Translations under genes and position numbers: made by a program
The notes under the pieces: model-generated
Databases searched by the model: none
The model's input: only the letters and a program-made list of their open reading frames with translations
Told to the model about the DNA's origin: nothing
From: GCA-002841655 sp964446775
GTDB taxonomy: Bacteria > Patescibacteriota > Patescibacteriia > Patescibacteriales > UBA12465
NCBI GenBank assembly: GCA_964446775.1
Contig: CAYURA010000018.1
Location: 1-15,940, forward strand
DNA length: 15,940 nt
Reading direction: 5' to 3'
Shown: positions 14,924-15,940 of the stretch, piece after piece
Layout: the number at the start of each line of letters is the position of its first letter
How positions within the stretch are numbered: position 1 is the first letter of the stretch

Positions 14924-14952
14924 AATATATCACATTTAATTACATTTGTCAA
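14924..14952 (-). promoter_or_regulatory. near-consensus promoter facing the minus-strand gene
   Basis: Read on the minus strand: TTGACA (14952-14947), a 17-bp spacer and TATATT (14929-14924), with TGA directly before the -10 as in an extended element. Transcription would begin near 14917. Confidence 0.65.
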
Positions 14953-14977
14953 TAACACATAGAGCCATAACACATAG
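14952..14977. repeat. two direct copies of ATAACACATAG between divergent promoters
   Basis: ATAACACATAG occurs at 14952-14962 and again at 14967-14977, a 15-bp period, and a weaker copy TCACATAAG follows at 14978-14986. The repeats lie exactly between the -35 boxes of the two divergent promoters, the position of a shared operator. Confidence 0.6.
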
Positions 14978-14988
14978 TCACATAAGCA

Positions 14989-15015
14989 TTGACATAGAGT
15001 AGAAGTTCTCATAAT
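14989..15015 (+). promoter_or_regulatory. predicted promoter for the 15187 gene
   Basis: TTGACA (14989-14994) is followed by CATAAT (15010-15015) after 15 bp or TAATAT (15012-15017) after 17 bp. Transcription near 15024 would give a leader of about 160 bases holding two hairpins. Confidence 0.5.
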
Positions 15016-15062
15016 ATATAAGATATTAAAAATTGAATAATTTTAAATTAATTAATATTCAA

Positions 15063-15114
15063 ATTTCGGTTTTCTTTATGTGCATTTTTCAGTGTTTATA
15101 AAGAAAATCGAAAT
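15063..15114 (+). promoter_or_regulatory. 17-bp hairpin in the leader of the 15187 gene
   Basis: ATTTCGGTTTTCTTTAT (15063-15079) pairs with ATAAAGAAAATCGAAAT (15098-15114), all Watson-Crick except one G-U, around an 18-base loop. It is too long to be chance at this composition and lies in the predicted leader, about 75 bases before the start codon. Confidence 0.65.
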
Positions 15115-15154
15115 ATGATTGGTTTTCCTTTTTACTAATGTTGGTAGAGAGAAA

Positions 15155-15181
15155 GCTTTCCGAATAAGGAAAGCAGGAAGG
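15155..15181 (+). promoter_or_regulatory. 7-bp hairpin directly before the Shine-Dalgarno sequence of the 15187 gene
   Basis: GCTTTCC (15155-15161) and GGAAAGC (15168-15174) pair around GAATAA. The Shine-Dalgarno sequence AGGAAGG (15175-15181) follows immediately, five bases before the ATG at 15187. The purine-rich 3' arm itself resembles a ribosome binding site, so the stem could affect ribosome access. Confidence 0.55.
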
Positions 15182-15186
15182 CGTTC

Positions 15187-15675
15187 ATGAAAACTTTATC
15201 TGACGTATTGCTAATAAAGATTCTAAAGAAAAGAATTGGTGATGAGGCTTTTCACGCCCTCATCAGTTCTGAAAACGCCAAGCTTGTGCGTGAGTTCGCA
15301 CTGAGCTTGGTTAAAAGTTCGGCTTTGCCGACTGAAATATTAATTAATGGCCGGACTTATGAGATACTTAGTTTCTTAAAAGAAAAGGAAGCAGGATCTT
15401 GTCAAGAAATGATTAAGCAAGCTAAAAAAATGAAAGCTAGTATGGATCAGTATCATGGCTTGCATATTTTAGCGTATCAAACAGACATCCCAACCTGTTT
15501 GAGATCTAAGGTAATTTTTATATTTCCAGATTGGTTTGCCTCATTCGATCATATTCACCCTTATTATATTCGTTTTAAGGGTGAGTATTGGACACCTAAC
15601 CGATTTGAATTAAATAATGTCTCTTGGGATAAAAAAATCCCATGCTTCGTCCGCCTTAAAAAAATAAGTAGTTAA
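15187..15675 (+). CDS. conserved Patescibacteria-type protein of unknown function
   Basis: The 162-residue soluble product has no signal peptide. The first 50 residues are helical and charged. The stretch EILINGRTYEILSFLKEKE is followed by EMIKQAKKMKASMDQYHGLH, then TDIPTCLRSKVIFIFPDW and a Trp-containing beta region (GEYWTPNRFELNNVSW, PCFVRLKK). This series (I.GR.YEILSFL, M...AK.M.A......G.HIL, IP..LR.KV.F.F.DW, a W-rich end and a final R-L-like strand) is one I recall from an uncharacterised family with several members per Patescibacteria genome. The recollection is moderate and should be checked. The function is unknown. The start is fixed by AGGAAGG just upstream. The gene has its own promoter with a long structured leader, diverges from the 14802 gene, and ends before a strong terminator. 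Confidence 0.75.
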   Translation: MKTLSDVLLIKILKKRIGDEAFHALISSENAKLVREFALSLVKSSALPTEILINGRTYEILSFLKEKEAGSCQEMIKQAKKMKASMDQYHGLHILAYQTDIPTCLRSKVIFIFPDWFASFDHIHPYYIRFKGEYWTPNRFELNNVSWDKKIPCFVRLKKISS

Positions 15676-15700
15676 TAAAAAGACTATTTATTTGTTCAAC

Positions 15701-15751
15701 AACCCCACATATTAATACTCTTAAAAGTAAATAATATGTGGGGTTATTTTT
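15701..15751 (+). terminator. strong intrinsic terminator after the 15187 gene
   Basis: AACCCCACATATTA (15701-15714) and TAATATGTGGGGTT (15732-15745) are perfect complements. The 17-base loop can form a further short TACT/AGTA stem. The T-run ATTTTT follows. Confidence 0.9.
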
Positions 15752-15763
15752 ATAATAGAGAGT

Positions 15764-15798
<35 letters not shown>

Positions 15799-15940
15799 GT
15801 TATTTTTTTAAAAGAATGTTTTAAAATTATCTAATAAATAAAGATAGATGAGTTGAATGTATTGCTGATATCTAAGAATGTCTCAGTTTGATATAAGATA
15901 ATAATGATTTACTCGGATAATAGAGAAAAGGCTAATTAGG
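15799..15940. other. AT-rich non-coding end, nothing recognised
   Basis: No frame of useful length, no tRNA-like structure and no repeat is apparent. A gene could begin just beyond the window edge. Confidence 0.5.

Noticed and set aside
14952..14986. Repeats of ACATAG type as a CRISPR remnant or replication iterons
   Set aside because: Only two good copies with very short spacing, no cas or rep gene; an operator between divergent promoters fits better.
15078..15138. Tiny leader-peptide frames (ATG 15078, seven codons; ATG 15115, seven codons) in the 15187 leader
   Set aside because: No ribosome binding site and no run of one amino acid that would indicate attenuation; expected by chance in AT-rich sequence.

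Overview
The window is an AT-rich bacterial stretch most consistent with a member of the Candidate Phyla Radiation (Patescibacteria). This placement is an inference from protein recognition alone. It rests on a lone two-helix pilin of the T4SS-pilin type common in that group, a flotillin-like gene near lexA, a TPR-bearing O-antigen-ligase-like protein, and a closing gene whose central motifs I recall from many Patescibacteria proteins. TGA ends the large surface-protein gene and no frame needs it as a sense codon, so the standard bacterial code fits. Most genes start without a Shine-Dalgarno sequence; only the genes at 6991 and 15187 have a strong one.

Left part (1-3340): a broken relic of a DinD/BRO-type protein is followed by a small exported protein of unknown role with a perfect 15-bp hairpin behind it. 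Next comes a flotillin/SPFH protein with a consensus promoter and a leader hairpin. A run of 100 N (2492-2591) removes the end of the flotillin gene and the start of the next gene, which is a LexA-type repressor/autoprotease. The repressor was probably cleaved at a Cys-Gly bond. A 45-codon gene and a terminator follow.

Middle part (3341-7400): a small protein resembling the DUF6941 group, a four-helix membrane protein, a membrane-anchored family 3 glycoside hydrolase with a complete catalytic set, a small anchored protein, and the pilin.

Right part (7400-14500) looks like an envelope or surface region. A Wzy/WaaL-like polymer ligase with a TPR tail is followed, after a terminator, by a two-gene unit. 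The first gene encodes a basic-tailed membrane protein with a helical repeat-like outer domain. Overlapping it by 14 bases is an 1125-residue secreted protein with a permuted NlpC/P60-type domain, a charged linker, a lamin-tail-like domain and two LamG-like domains. How the ligase, hydrolase and pilin relate to this pair is inferred from position only.

Far right (14500-15940): a small minus-strand membrane protein and a plus-strand gene of a Patescibacteria-type family diverge from a 384-bp region. That region has two facing promoters, an 11-bp direct repeat between them, and long hairpins in both leaders. The window ends after a strong terminator and a TTTA microsatellite. I saw no tRNA, rRNA, CRISPR array or complete insertion sequence.
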